Shown here: positions 44,784 through 53,538 of the stretch, one piece after another | Numbering within the stretch: position 1 is the first letter of the stretch | How the letters are laid out: every line of letters starts with the position of its first letter | Origin: Bradyrhizobium sediminis | GTDB taxonomy: Bacteria > Pseudomonadota > Alphaproteobacteria > Rhizobiales > Xanthobacteraceae | DNA length: 64,000 nucleotides | Assembly (NCBI RefSeq): GCF_018736085.1 | Contig: NZ_CP076134.1 | Coordinates: 4,164,501 to 4,228,500, forward strand | Direction: 5' to 3' | The notes under the pieces: model-generated | Databases searched by the model: none | Seen by the model: the letters and a program-made list of their open reading frames with translations, nothing else | What the model was told of the DNA's origin: nothing | Made by a program: the position numbers and the translations under genes

Positions 44784-46813
44784 TTGCTGCGCTCGCTGTC
44801 TCCGCCGTCGTCCTGCAAATGTCCTGCGTCGCGGGGTTGCTCGGGCTCGCGATTCTCGCGATCGCATTGAGCCGCAGCAAGAGCGCCACCGCGGTGATCT
44901 ACGGCGCGACGTTGGTAATCTGCCTGGCCGCCCTGGCCGGGTCCCTCATTTGGCTGCTTGGCGGCGCGGCCAAAGCCACCGAACTGATCCTGCCGATCGG
45001 ATTGCCGTGGCTCGGCGCCCATTTTCGCCTCGACGCCCTGGCTGCGTTCTTCCTGATCGTCGTCAACCTGGGCGGCGCGGCGGCAAGCCTCTACGGGCTC
45101 GGCTACGGCCACCACGAGCATACGCCGTATCGCGTGCTTCCGTTCTTCCCCGCCTTCCTGGCCGGCATGAACCTCGTGGTGCTGGCGGACGATGCATTCT
45201 CCTATCTCCTGTGCTGGGAATTCATGTCGCTCGCATCCTGGGCGCTGGTGATGGCGCACCACCGCGAAGCCGGCAACGCCAAGGCGGGCTACGTCTATCT
45301 GGTGATGGCAAGCTTCGGCACGCTGGCGCTGCTGCTGGCGTTCGGCCTGCTGGCCGGAGCGGCCGGAGACTACGGCTTTGCCGCCATTCGCAATGCGCCG
45401 CATACGCCGTATGTAGCCGCATTGGTATTGATCCTGATGCTGCTCGGGGCCGGTTCGAAGGCCGGCCTGGTGCCGCTGCATGTCTGGCTGCCGCTCGCGC
45501 ATCCGGCGGCTCCGAGCCACGTTTCGGCGCTGATGAGCGGCGTCATGACCAAGGTCGCGATCTACGGATTCATCCGCGTCGTCTTCGATCTCCTGGGACA
45601 GCCGAGCTGGCCGGCGAGCGTGATCGTTCTCTTCCTCGGCAGCATCACCGCCGTCATGGGCATCCTGTATGCGATGATGGAGAAGGACCTGAAGCGCCTT
45701 TTGGCCTACAGCACGATCGAAAACGTCGGCATCATCTTCGTCAGCCTCGGCCTGGCGCTGGCGTTTCAGGCCAACGGCCTGAAGCTGCCCGCCGCACTCG
45801 CCTTCACGGCCGCGCTGTTTCATGTGCTCAACCACTCGTTCTTCAAGAGCCTGCTGTTCTTCGGAGCCGGCGCCGTCCTGATGTCGACCGGCGAACGCGA
45901 CATGGACAAATTGGGCGGCCTGATCCACCGGATGCCATTCACCAGCTTCGTCGTGCTGGTGGGCTGCGTCGCGATCTCGGCGCTGCCGCCCTTCAACGGC
46001 TTTGTTTCGGAATGGCTGATGTTCCAGGCCGTGCTGCAAAGTCCGGAACTGCCGCAATGGGCCTTGAAAATCATGGTGCCTGCGGTAGGCGCCATGCTGG
46101 CGCTGGCCGCGGCACTGGCAGCCGCCTGCTTCGTCAAGGCATTCGGCGTGACCTTTCTCGGGCGGCCGCGCAGCCCGGCGGCGGAAACCGCCGGCGAAGT
46201 CGATCGCTACTCGCTTTCGGCGATGTTCATCCTCGCCGCGCTCTGCCTCTTGGCCGGCATCCTGCCGGGGCCGGTGATGGACGCGCTGTCGCCGGTCGCG
46301 GTCGAGATCCTCGGCGGTCGCCTGCCGGTGCAGGCCCATGTGCCGTGGCTGACGATCGTGCCGATCAGCGAAAGCCGGGGCTCCTATAACGGATTGCTGG
46401 TGATGGTGTTCATCACGATATCCGCTTCGCTCGCGGTCTACTTCATTCACCGCTTCGCTTCGCATGCGCTGCGGCGGGGACCGGCCTGGGGCTGCGGCTT
46501 CACCGATCCGACGCCTTTGGCGCAGTATTCGGGCGCGAGCTTCGCGCAGCCGATCCGCCGGGTGTTCGGCACCATGGTGTTCCACGCCCGCGACCATGTC
46601 GACATGCCCGCCCCCGGCGATACCAGGCCGGCGCGGCTCAGGATCGAACTGCACGACCTGGTCTGGGAGGGAATGTACCAGCCGCTCGCAGGCGCGGTCG
46701 GCTTCGCCGCCGACCGGCTCAACCGGCTGCAGTTCCTCACCATCCGCCGTTACCTCAGTCTCGTCTTTGCCACCCTCGTCACGCTGCTCCTGGTGCTCGC
46801 GATATGGTCGTGA
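44780..46813 (+). CDS. hyfB: Hyf/complex-I-like membrane subunit HyfB (NuoL/antiporter type)
   Basis: A 677-residue proton-translocating subunit with about sixteen membrane helices. The antiporter-like core reads LLCWEFMSLASWALVMAHHR, SKAGLVPLHVWLPLAHPAAP and MEKDLKRLLAYSTIENVGII, with lysines on the broken helices as in NuoL/M/N. The C-terminal stretch reads RGPAWGCGFTDPTPLAQYSG, a hallmark of HyfB/HycC. Start overlaps the XRE stop; the stop overlaps the next ATG by 10 nt. It would move ions across the inner membrane in the complex. Confidence 0.93.
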   Translation: MIAALAVSAVVLQMSCVAGLLGLAILAIALSRSKSATAVIYGATLVICLAALAGSLIWLLGGAAKATELILPIGLPWLGAHFRLDALAAFFLIVVNLGGAAASLYGLGYGHHEHTPYRVLPFFPAFLAGMNLVVLADDAFSYLLCWEFMSLASWALVMAHHREAGNAKAGYVYLVMASFGTLALLLAFGLLAGAAGDYGFAAIRNAPHTPYVAALVLILMLLGAGSKAGLVPLHVWLPLAHPAAPSHVSALMSGVMTKVAIYGFIRVVFDLLGQPSWPASVIVLFLGSITAVMGILYAMMEKDLKRLLAYSTIENVGIIFVSLGLALAFQANGLKLPAALAFTAALFHVLNHSFFKSLLFFGAGAVLMSTGERDMDKLGGLIHRMPFTSFVVLVGCVAISALPPFNGFVSEWLMFQAVLQSPELPQWALKIMVPAVGAMLALAAALAAACFVKAFGVTFLGRPRSPAAETAGEVDRYSLSAMFILAALCLLAGILPGPVMDALSPVAVEILGGRLPVQAHVPWLTIVPISESRGSYNGLLVMVFITISASLAVYFIHRFASHALRRGPAWGCGFTDPTPLAQYSGASFAQPIRRVFGTMVFHARDHVDMPAPGDTRPARLRIELHDLVWEGMYQPLAGAVGFAADRLNRLQFLTIRRYLSLVFATLVTLLLVLAIWS

Positions 46814-47760
46814 TCTCGGACATCCTCGTTCAGGGCATACAGATGCTGCTGGTGCTGCTGCTCGCGCCGCTGCTGACCGGCTTCGTGCGCAAGATCAAGG
46901 CCCGGATGGTGCGCCGCCAGGGACCTTCGGTGCTTCAGCCCTATCGCGACCTGCTGCGCCTCTTGCGCAAGGAGGTGGTGCTGGCCGACAACGCCTCGTG
47001 GCTGTTCCGCGTCACGCCCTACGTGACCTTTGCGGCGATCTGGGTCGCCGCCGCGCTGGTGCCCACCTTCGCCACCGGCCTGTTGTTCAACTGGACCGCC
47101 GACCTGATCGCCATCGTTGCGCTACTCGGAAGCGCCCGCTTCTTCCTGGCGCTGGCCGGCATGGACGTCGGCACCAGTTTCGGCGGCATCGGCTCCAGCC
47201 GCGAAGTCATGATCGCCGCACTGGCGGAGCCGGCGATGCTGCTGATCTTCTTCTGCATGGCGCTGGTCGCGGGCTCCACCCAGCTTTCCACGGTCGCCAA
47301 TTTCATGGGCTCGTCCGGCGTCGGCTTGCGGGTGTCGCTGGGAATGGCGGTGATCGCGCTGATCATGGTGGCGCTGGCCGAGAACGCGCGAATCCCGGTC
47401 GATAATCCGGCCACGCATCTGGAACTCACCATGGTGCATGAAGCGATGGTTCTCGAATATTCGGGACGCCATCTCGCCATGATCGAATTCGGCGCGTTCC
47501 TCAAGCTCCTGCTCTATATCTCGCTGATCGCCTGCGTATTCTTTCCCTGGAAGATCGCGCTGTTCGGCACCGGACCGCTGGCCTACGCGGTCGGCGCCGG
47601 CGTCTACATCGTCAAATTGGCGGTGGCCGGCTTCCTGCTCGCGCTGTTCGAGACCGCCACGGCGAAGATGCGGGTGTTCCGCGTTCCGCAGTTTCTCGGC
47701 GCGGCCCTCATGCTGGGCCTGCTCGGTACCCTCCTGCTGTTCGTGTCGAGGAGCCTTTGA
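46804..47760 (+). CDS. hyfC: Hyf/complex-I-like membrane subunit HyfC (NuoH type)
   Basis: A 318-residue membrane protein matching NuoH/HycD/HyfC. It has FVRKIKARMVRRQGPSVLQP at the N terminus and the conserved loop AENARIPVDNPATHLELTMV followed by HEAMVLEYSGRHLA. NuoH-type subunits link the Fe-S/quinone-like arm to the pumping modules. Overlaps hyfB by 10 nt and hyfE by 1 nt, so all are co-translated. Confidence 0.93.
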   Translation: MVVISDILVQGIQMLLVLLLAPLLTGFVRKIKARMVRRQGPSVLQPYRDLLRLLRKEVVLADNASWLFRVTPYVTFAAIWVAAALVPTFATGLLFNWTADLIAIVALLGSARFFLALAGMDVGTSFGGIGSSREVMIAALAEPAMLLIFFCMALVAGSTQLSTVANFMGSSGVGLRVSLGMAVIALIMVALAENARIPVDNPATHLELTMVHEAMVLEYSGRHLAMIEFGAFLKLLLYISLIACVFFPWKIALFGTGPLAYAVGAGVYIVKLAVAGFLLALFETATAKMRVFRVPQFLGAALMLGLLGTLLLFVSRSL

Positions 47761-48422
47761 TGCACAACCTCGCCTTCGACATCTCGCATACGCTGGCCGG
47801 CGGCCTCGTCCTGATCAGCTTCATGATGCTGTACCAGGACCGGCTCTATTCGCTGCTCAACGTCTTTGCGCTGCATGCCGTGGTGCTCGCGCTCTCCGTC
47901 GCCTGGCAGGCCTATGTCCAGGACGCGCCGCATCTCTACGTCACCGCTGTCATCGCGCTGGTATTCAAGGCGATCGTGATTCCGGTGGGACTGCACCGCA
48001 TCGTCAAGCAGCTCGGCATTCATCGCGACATCGAGTCGGCGGTGGGCATCGGTCCGACCATGCTGGCCGGGATGGGACTGGTCGCGCTCTCCATGGTGCT
48101 GATGCTGCGGGTGACCTCCGAGGCCGACCCGCTGGCGCGCGAGGATCTCGCCTTTGCGCTGTCGGTGGTGCTGCTCGGATTGCTGGTCATGGTGACACGC
48201 CGCAACGCCGTCAGTCAGGTCGTCGGATTCATGTCGCTGGAGAACGGACTGGTGCTGGCGGCGACCGGCGCCAAGGGCATGCCGCTGGTGGTCGAGATCA
48301 GCGTGGCCTTCTCGATCCTGATCGCTTTCATCGTCATCGGCATCTTCCTGTTCCGGATTCGCGAACGCTTCGATTCCGTCGACGTCTCCGCGCTCGACGA
48401 CTTCCGGGGCGAACGGCGATGA
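47760..48422 (+). CDS. hyfE: Hyf-type membrane subunit HyfE
   Basis: A 220-residue membrane protein with about six to seven helices and a NuoK-like end (VVGFMSLENGLVLAATGAKG, IAFIVIGIFLFRIRERFDSV). Found only in Hyf and Ehr-like complexes. The ATG at 47760 shares its A with the hyfC stop (TGATG); the 3' ATGA overlaps hyfF. Confidence 0.92.
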   Translation: MHNLAFDISHTLAGGLVLISFMMLYQDRLYSLLNVFALHAVVLALSVAWQAYVQDAPHLYVTAVIALVFKAIVIPVGLHRIVKQLGIHRDIESAVGIGPTMLAGMGLVALSMVLMLRVTSEADPLAREDLAFALSVVLLGLLVMVTRRNAVSQVVGFMSLENGLVLAATGAKGMPLVVEISVAFSILIAFIVIGIFLFRIRERFDSVDVSALDDFRGERR

Positions 48423-49870
48423 GCGTGGCTTCCTTCAATCCCGTAACGGCCGTGCTGCTGATTCCGATCGCCTCGGCAGCACTGTTGGCCGTGTTGCCGG
48501 GCTACCGGCTGACGGCGCGCCTCAACGTGGTCGCCAGCCTCGCGACATTTCTCTCGGCGCTGTCGCTGTTCGTGATCGACCGTCCGCACCCCGGGCCCTA
48601 CGTGCTGGTCGACGACCTCAACATCGTCTTCATCGTGCTCAACACCTTCGTCGGTTTCACGACCAGCATCTTCAGCGCCAGCTACATCGGCCACGAACTG
48701 GAGACCGGCCGGCTGACCCCGGTATACCTGCGTTTCTACCACGCCATGTACCAGATCATGATGTTCGGCATGAACCTCGCCTTCGTGTCGAACAATATCG
48801 GCCTGATGTGGGTCGCGGTAGAAATCGCCACACTGACCACGGTGCTGATGGTCGGCATCTATCGCACCCACGCCGCGCTGGAAGCGGCATGGAAATATTT
48901 CATCCTCGGCAGCGTCGGCATCGCGTTCGCGCTGTTCGGCACCATCCTGGTCTACATGGCGGCACGCCCGGTCGTCGGCGAAGGCCAGGACGGCATGGTC
49001 TGGACGCTGCTGATCCAGCATGCCGCGACGTTCGACCCTGCCTTGCTCAATGTCGCCTTCGTGTTCCTGTTTCTCGGCTATGGCACTAAGGTCGGCCTGG
49101 CACCGCTGCATGCCTGGCTTCCCGACGCGCATGCCGAAGGCCCGACCCCGATATCGGCGGTGCTGTCGGGCCTGCTCCTGAACGTCGCGCTCTATGCGCT
49201 GCTGCGCTTCAAGATATTGCTCGCCGCCAATCCGGCCGCGATCGCGCCCGGCCCGCTGATGGTGACGATGGGGCTGGTCTCGCTGATCTTCGCCGCTTTC
49301 ATGCTCTACCGCCGGCGCGACATCAAACGCCTGTTCGCCTATTCCTCGATCGAGCACATGGGCATCATCGTGTTTGCGTTCGGCATGGGCGGCCCGCTCG
49401 CCAACTTCGCCGGGCTCCTGCACATGGTGATGCACAGCCTGACCAAGTCGGCGATCTTCTTCGCCGTCGGCCACATTTCGCAGATCAAGGGCACCCAGCG
49501 GATATCCAGGATCCGCGGCCTGACGGTGACCCATCCGGCGCTCGGCTGGGGCCTCGTGGTGGGCGTCGCGGCGATCGCCGGATTGCCGCCGCTCGGCATC
49601 TTCATGAGCGAATTTCTCGTCGTGAGTTCCACTTTCGCGCGGCAGCCGCTGCTCGCGATCGCGCTGGTGTTCGGGATCCTGCTGGCCTTCGGCGCATTGA
49701 TGATGCGCCTGACCAGCGTCGCGTTCGGCGAACCCCGCGGCAGCACGGCGTCGGCCGAGGCCTCCTACGTGCCGATGTTCGCCCATCTCGCGCTGGTCTT
49801 GGGCGCGGGCATCTATCTTCCCGCGCCGCTCGTGGTCTGGTTCCAGCATGTCGCTCGCCTGCTAGGATAG
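48419..49870 (+). CDS. hyfF: Hyf-type antiporter-like membrane subunit HyfF
   Basis: A 483-residue NuoM/NuoN-like subunit. Hallmarks are NNIGLMWVAVEIATLTTVLM, GTKVGLAPLHAWLPDAHAEG, RRRDIKRLFAYSSIEHMGII and HSLTKSAIFFAVGHISQIKG, with the conserved lysines and glutamate of the proton channels. With hyfB it gives two pump modules. Overlaps hyfE by 4 nt; 19 nt precede hyfG. Confidence 0.92.
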   Translation: MSVASFNPVTAVLLIPIASAALLAVLPGYRLTARLNVVASLATFLSALSLFVIDRPHPGPYVLVDDLNIVFIVLNTFVGFTTSIFSASYIGHELETGRLTPVYLRFYHAMYQIMMFGMNLAFVSNNIGLMWVAVEIATLTTVLMVGIYRTHAALEAAWKYFILGSVGIAFALFGTILVYMAARPVVGEGQDGMVWTLLIQHAATFDPALLNVAFVFLFLGYGTKVGLAPLHAWLPDAHAEGPTPISAVLSGLLLNVALYALLRFKILLAANPAAIAPGPLMVTMGLVSLIFAAFMLYRRRDIKRLFAYSSIEHMGIIVFAFGMGGPLANFAGLLHMVMHSLTKSAIFFAVGHISQIKGTQRISRIRGLTVTHPALGWGLVVGVAAIAGLPPLGIFMSEFLVVSSTFARQPLLAIALVFGILLAFGALMMRLTSVAFGEPRGSTASAEASYVPMFAHLALVLGAGIYLPAPLVVWFQHVARLLG

Positions 49871-49889
49871 GCCAAAGGGATCACAGCAA

Positions 49890-51401
49890 ATGCCGTCACT
49901 GATCGATCTCATCCAGGAAGGCCGCAAGGTCGAGCAACACGGTCCGTGGCCGCGCGCCGTGGTGGATGCTTCGGCCTGGCGATTTGCGGCAGGGGAACTG
50001 GCGCAGGGAAACTGGAGCCTGCTCGGCCTGTGGGGCGAACCCGCAACCGTGCACATGGCGATCCTGGACGCGCGCACCGCCGACGTCGCCGTGGTCAGCC
50101 TGGATTGTCCCGATCGCGCCTTTCCTTCGGTCGGCAGGCAGCACCCGCCGGCGCTTCGGCTGGAGCGCACCGTCAACGATCTGTTCGGACTGGCGGCGGA
50201 AGGCTTGCCCGATACCCGCCCCTGGCTCGATCACGTCAGGTGGGGCGTGCGTTTTCCCCTCGGCGACCGCATCGATGCGCTGCCGAAGGCAACGCCCTAT
50301 CGCTTCCTGCCGGCGGAGGGCGACGGCTTGCACCAGATCGCGGTCGGTCCGGTACATGCAGGAATCATCGAGCCCGGCCATTTCCGCTTCACGGCGAGCG
50401 GCGAGACCGTGGTCCGGCTCGAGCAGCGGCTCGGATACGTCCACAAGGGCATCGAGGGACTGATGACCGGCGCCGGTTACGAGCGGGCCGTCCAGCTCGC
50501 CGGGCGCGTCTCCGGCGACAGCACCGTCGCCTATTCCTACGCGTTCTCGCGAGCCGTCGAAGCGGCCCTGCAGCTCACCGTGCCCGATCGCGCGGTGTGG
50601 CTGCGCGCGCTGCTCGCCGAACTCGAGCGGCTCGCCAATCATCTCGGCGACATCGGCGCCGTCTGCAACGATGCATCCTTCACGCTGATGCACGCGCATT
50701 GCAGCGTGCTGCGCGAGAGCGTGCTGCGTGCATCCAATTCCGCGTTCGGTCATCGATTGCTGCGGGATATCATCGTGCCCGGCGGCGTGAGCCGCGACAT
50801 CGACGAGCAAGGGCCGGAAACCATCCAGGCGACGCTGGACAACATCCGCCTGCGCTTCCCCGATTTGATCGAACTATACGACAACACCGCATCGCTGCAG
50901 GATCGCACCGTCGATACCGGCATGCTCAAACCGGCAATGGCCCAACAATATGCCGCGGGAGGCTATGTCGGCCGCGCCGCCGGCCGGTCCTTCGACGCGC
51001 GCCGCACGCTTGCCTATGCGCCGTATGACAGTCTGCGCTTCGAGGTGCCGGTCCTGAACGAGGGCGATGTCAACGCGCGGGTCTGGATCCGTATCCGCGA
51101 GGTCGAGCAGAGCCTTTCCCTGATCGACCAGATCCTGGAACGGCTCCCCGACGGACCGCTGGGAACCCATGCCGGCCATATCCGCGAAGCGCGGGAAGGC
51201 ATGGCGATCGTCGAGGGATTCCGCGGCGACGTTCTGGTCTGGCTCCGCCTGCGCGATGGCCGGATCGAACGTTGCCACCTGCGCGACCCCAGCTGGTTTC
51301 AATGGCCGCTGCTCGAAGCCGTGATCGAGAACAACATCGTCGCGGACTTTCCGCTCTGCAATAAGTCGTTCAACTGCTCGTATTCGGGCCAGGATCTCTA
51401 G
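49890..51401 (+). CDS. hyfG: large subunit of an energy-converting hydrogenase-related (Ehr) complex; NiFe ligands absent
   Basis: A 503-residue fusion of a NuoC-like domain (about 1-140) and a NuoD/HycE-like domain. NiFe hydrogenases bind nickel with RxCGxCxxxH and DPCxxC. Here the first motif reads R206-V-S208-G-D-S211-T-V-A-Y215 and the second NCSYSGQD (S497 and G500 where cysteines belong). All four cysteines and the histidine are replaced, with spacing kept. There is no C-terminal extension to be cleaved in maturation. It therefore cannot make or split H2; the redox partner is unknown. Confidence 0.9.
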   Translation: MPSLIDLIQEGRKVEQHGPWPRAVVDASAWRFAAGELAQGNWSLLGLWGEPATVHMAILDARTADVAVVSLDCPDRAFPSVGRQHPPALRLERTVNDLFGLAAEGLPDTRPWLDHVRWGVRFPLGDRIDALPKATPYRFLPAEGDGLHQIAVGPVHAGIIEPGHFRFTASGETVVRLEQRLGYVHKGIEGLMTGAGYERAVQLAGRVSGDSTVAYSYAFSRAVEAALQLTVPDRAVWLRALLAELERLANHLGDIGAVCNDASFTLMHAHCSVLRESVLRASNSAFGHRLLRDIIVPGGVSRDIDEQGPETIQATLDNIRLRFPDLIELYDNTASLQDRTVDTGMLKPAMAQQYAAGGYVGRAAGRSFDARRTLAYAPYDSLRFEVPVLNEGDVNARVWIRIREVEQSLSLIDQILERLPDGPLGTHAGHIREAREGMAIVEGFRGDVLVWLRLRDGRIERCHLRDPSWFQWPLLEAVIENNIVADFPLCNKSFNCSYSGQDL

Positions 51402-51403
51402 CG

Positions 51404-51931
51404 ATGCGCAAGCTGCTGTTTGAAAGCCTGTTTCGCCGGCCGTTCACGGAAACGGCGCCGTCGCCGGACGATGCCGCGCTGAGCGAGCTTGCAGCCGCGG
51501 TCGGCCGCGCGGCGCGGCGGCGGCTCGGCCGCAGCCTCTCGATCCGCGAGGTCGACGCCGGGTCCTGCAACGGATGCGAACTGGAAATCCACGCGCTCAA
51601 CAACGCCTATTACGACGTCGAACGCTTCGGTCTTCGCTTCGTGGCCTCGCCGCGCCATGCCGATGTCCTGATGGTGACCGGTCCCGTCACCAAGAACATG
51701 CGCGAGGCGCTGGAGCGCACCTATCATGCGACCCCCAATCCGAAATGGGTGGTCGCGGTCGGAGATTGCGCGCGCGATGGCGGCTGTTTCGCCGGCAGCT
51801 ATGCGATCGTTGGCGGCGTCGCCGAGGTGATCCCGGTCGACTTGCACATACCGGGCTGCCCCCCCAATCCGATGACCATGCTGCAAGGGCTGCTGGCGCT
51901 GCTCGAACGGGTGGATGCCGTTGCGTCCTGA
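51404..51931 (+). CDS. hyfI: small Fe-S subunit of the Ehr complex (HyfI/NuoB type)
   Basis: A 175-residue NuoB/HycG-like subunit. The proximal [4Fe-4S] ligands are kept: C55 and C58 in SCNGCELE, C122 in GDCARDGGC and C152 in HIPGCPPNP. The GDCARDGG and IPGCPPNP blocks are diagnostic. It starts 2 nt after the hyfG stop. The electron-transfer site is thus intact even though the NiFe site of hyfG is lost. No HyfA/HyfH ferredoxin-type subunit is encoded in the cluster. Confidence 0.93.
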   Translation: MRKLLFESLFRRPFTETAPSPDDAALSELAAAVGRAARRRLGRSLSIREVDAGSCNGCELEIHALNNAYYDVERFGLRFVASPRHADVLMVTGPVTKNMREALERTYHATPNPKWVVAVGDCARDGGCFAGSYAIVGGVAEVIPVDLHIPGCPPNPMTMLQGLLALLERVDAVAS

Positions 51932-51993
51932 AGCTCGTTTCGATGCCGCTGTCTGCGCTGGTCCCGCGCGAGCCCATCGCGGCAGGCATCAAT

Positions 51994-52308
51994 TCATCGG
52001 GCCCGCTCGAGGGCGCGCGCGGAGGACGCCTTGGGTTGCCGCACCGGCTCCGGCTTTGCGACATGTTCCCGGAGCCGGACGCCGCGGCCTCCGGCCATGC
52101 TCGGAACGCCCGGATTGATCAGCTCGATGCCCGCGTTTTCGAGCGCCGAAACCAGCTTCATGAGGGAATCGACATTGGCGCGGATGACGCCGTCGCTGGC
52201 TTCCATGCGCTGGATCGTCGGCACCGAAAGGCCCGCCAGTTCGGCCGTCTGCCGCTGATCGATGCTCAGGATCGCACGCGCGGCCCTGAGTTGATTGGCG
52301 GTAATCAT
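51994..52308 (-). CDS. XRE-family regulator, paralogue of the one at the 5' end of the Ehr operon
   Basis: A 104-residue protein with the HTH MITANQLRAARAILSIDQRQ...SVPTIQRMEASDG, helical VDSLMKLVSALENAGIELIN and the same GRGVRLR tail as the 44490-44783 gene. It faces the operon from the far end (convergent). Twin regulators of this kind probably regulate the complex or each other; they could also come from a duplication at the edges of the cluster. Confidence 0.85.
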   Translation of the reverse strand: MITANQLRAARAILSIDQRQTAELAGLSVPTIQRMEASDGVIRANVDSLMKLVSALENAGIELINPGVPSMAGGRGVRLREHVAKPEPVRQPKASSARALERAR

Positions 52309-52510
52309 GAAACGTCGCCCCGGTTGCGGCCGAATATATTCGTCCCATGCAAATTACGGCTTCACGCATCAATTTACAAGCGCAGTATATCAGCGAACCT
52401 TCGACGGCGCGGGCGGAGCCGCCTCCATATCGGCCGCCGGCCGGATCGGCGTTCCCGCATATTGCATTATAACAGATGTTTCATGCATATTATTTAATGT
52501 CTTAACTCGG

Positions 52511-53269
52511 ATGGGGTTGTCGGCAGTGCGGCTGTTGGGGCGCTACCAGGGAAGAAGCGGCGAGATCGAAATCGTCGAATGTTCGTGGGACGGCACCCGC
52601 ATCTATTTCGAAGAAGGCGTGCGGCAGAGCCAGGCGACGCCCGACGGTGAGAGCGTATTCACCTATGTGAAGCTGATGGACGAGCTGTTGCACCGCTCGG
52701 CCAACATCCTCGTGCTCGGCTGCGGCGGCGGCAACCTCGCCACCCGACTGGCCCGCCGCGGCAAGACGCTGACCATCGTCGACAACAATCCGATCAGCTT
52801 CGTGATCGCGCACAAGTTTTTCGGGCTGCCCGACGACCTGAACTGCATGGTCTCCGATTTCCGCAGGTTCATCTATCAGGACGACACGCTCTACGACGGC
52901 ATCGCCATCGACATCGGCGGCCCCGGTTTCCAGTTCAACGACGAGTTCGACGTCGAGACCTGCGAGGCGATCCGCGCCCGGCTGGCGCCGGGCGGCCGCA
53001 TCGTCATGAACGTCCTGGTGATGAACGATATCGATCCCCTGCCCGACCGGATTGCGGCGCGGCTCGCCGGCGACAGCTTGAAGGTATGGGTCGTCGACGA
53101 GCAGGGCATCGAAGACCGCAACGCGATCATCGCCTGCATCCCGGAACGGCAATTGAACGCGCGCCCGGCGCTCGCCGATGCGATGCGCAATAACTACAAT
53201 GAGCAGTGGTCGATCCGGCGCGGCCGGCTGCGCAGCCGCGACCTCGCTTACGGATCGCGCAACGGCTGA
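52511..53269 (+). CDS. SAM-dependent methyltransferase / spermidine-synthase-like protein
   Basis: A 252-residue Rossmann-fold protein with a SAM-type motif NILVLGCGGGNLATRLARRG, the acidic loop TIVDNNP and the LYDGIAIDIGGPG segment typical of the polyamine-synthase-like group. The enzyme's substrate is unknown; spermidine synthase is a family guess only. Start ATG 52511 (MGLSAVRLLGRYQG); an open frame upstream has no ribosome site. Divergent from the second XRE gene. Confidence 0.7.
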   Translation: MGLSAVRLLGRYQGRSGEIEIVECSWDGTRIYFEEGVRQSQATPDGESVFTYVKLMDELLHRSANILVLGCGGGNLATRLARRGKTLTIVDNNPISFVIAHKFFGLPDDLNCMVSDFRRFIYQDDTLYDGIAIDIGGPGFQFNDEFDVETCEAIRARLAPGGRIVMNVLVMNDIDPLPDRIAARLAGDSLKVWVVDEQGIEDRNAIIACIPERQLNARPALADAMRNNYNEQWSIRRGRLRSRDLAYGSRNG

Positions 53270-53538
53270 GACAGCCGCATTGCTGCGGCCTGATTTTCCA
53301 GAGACTACATGCTTCGTCGGATGCGAACGCAGCAGCAACGTGCGCTGCAATGACGCGCTGCCACCCACACCCGCCGGGTGAGGCCCGCGCAAACCGATAT
53401 TGACATTGACGGCATATGGTTTTCACTGCCGCACCGGATTTGACCGGCTTGCGGTCGGCCGCCTGCCGGATAACGTCCAATAACGAACAACAAGACTCCT
53501 CGCCACGCCCTCTCCCTGACGATTTAACGGAGCACAAG

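Noticed and set aside
44699..46654. Long minus-strand frame opposite hyfB
   Set aside because: Antisense shadow of a clear membrane protein gene, with no ribosome site and no family signal.
49890..51401. A true NiFe hydrogenase-4 (formate hydrogenlyase) large subunit
   Set aside because: Both nickel-binding motifs are lost (RVSGDS and NCSYSG), and no hydrogenase maturation genes or formate dehydrogenase are present, so H2 chemistry is not supported.
52511..53269. Spermidine synthase as a firm call
   Set aside because: Only the Rossmann core resembles the family; substrate residues cannot be checked by eye, so it is left as a general methyltransferase-like protein.
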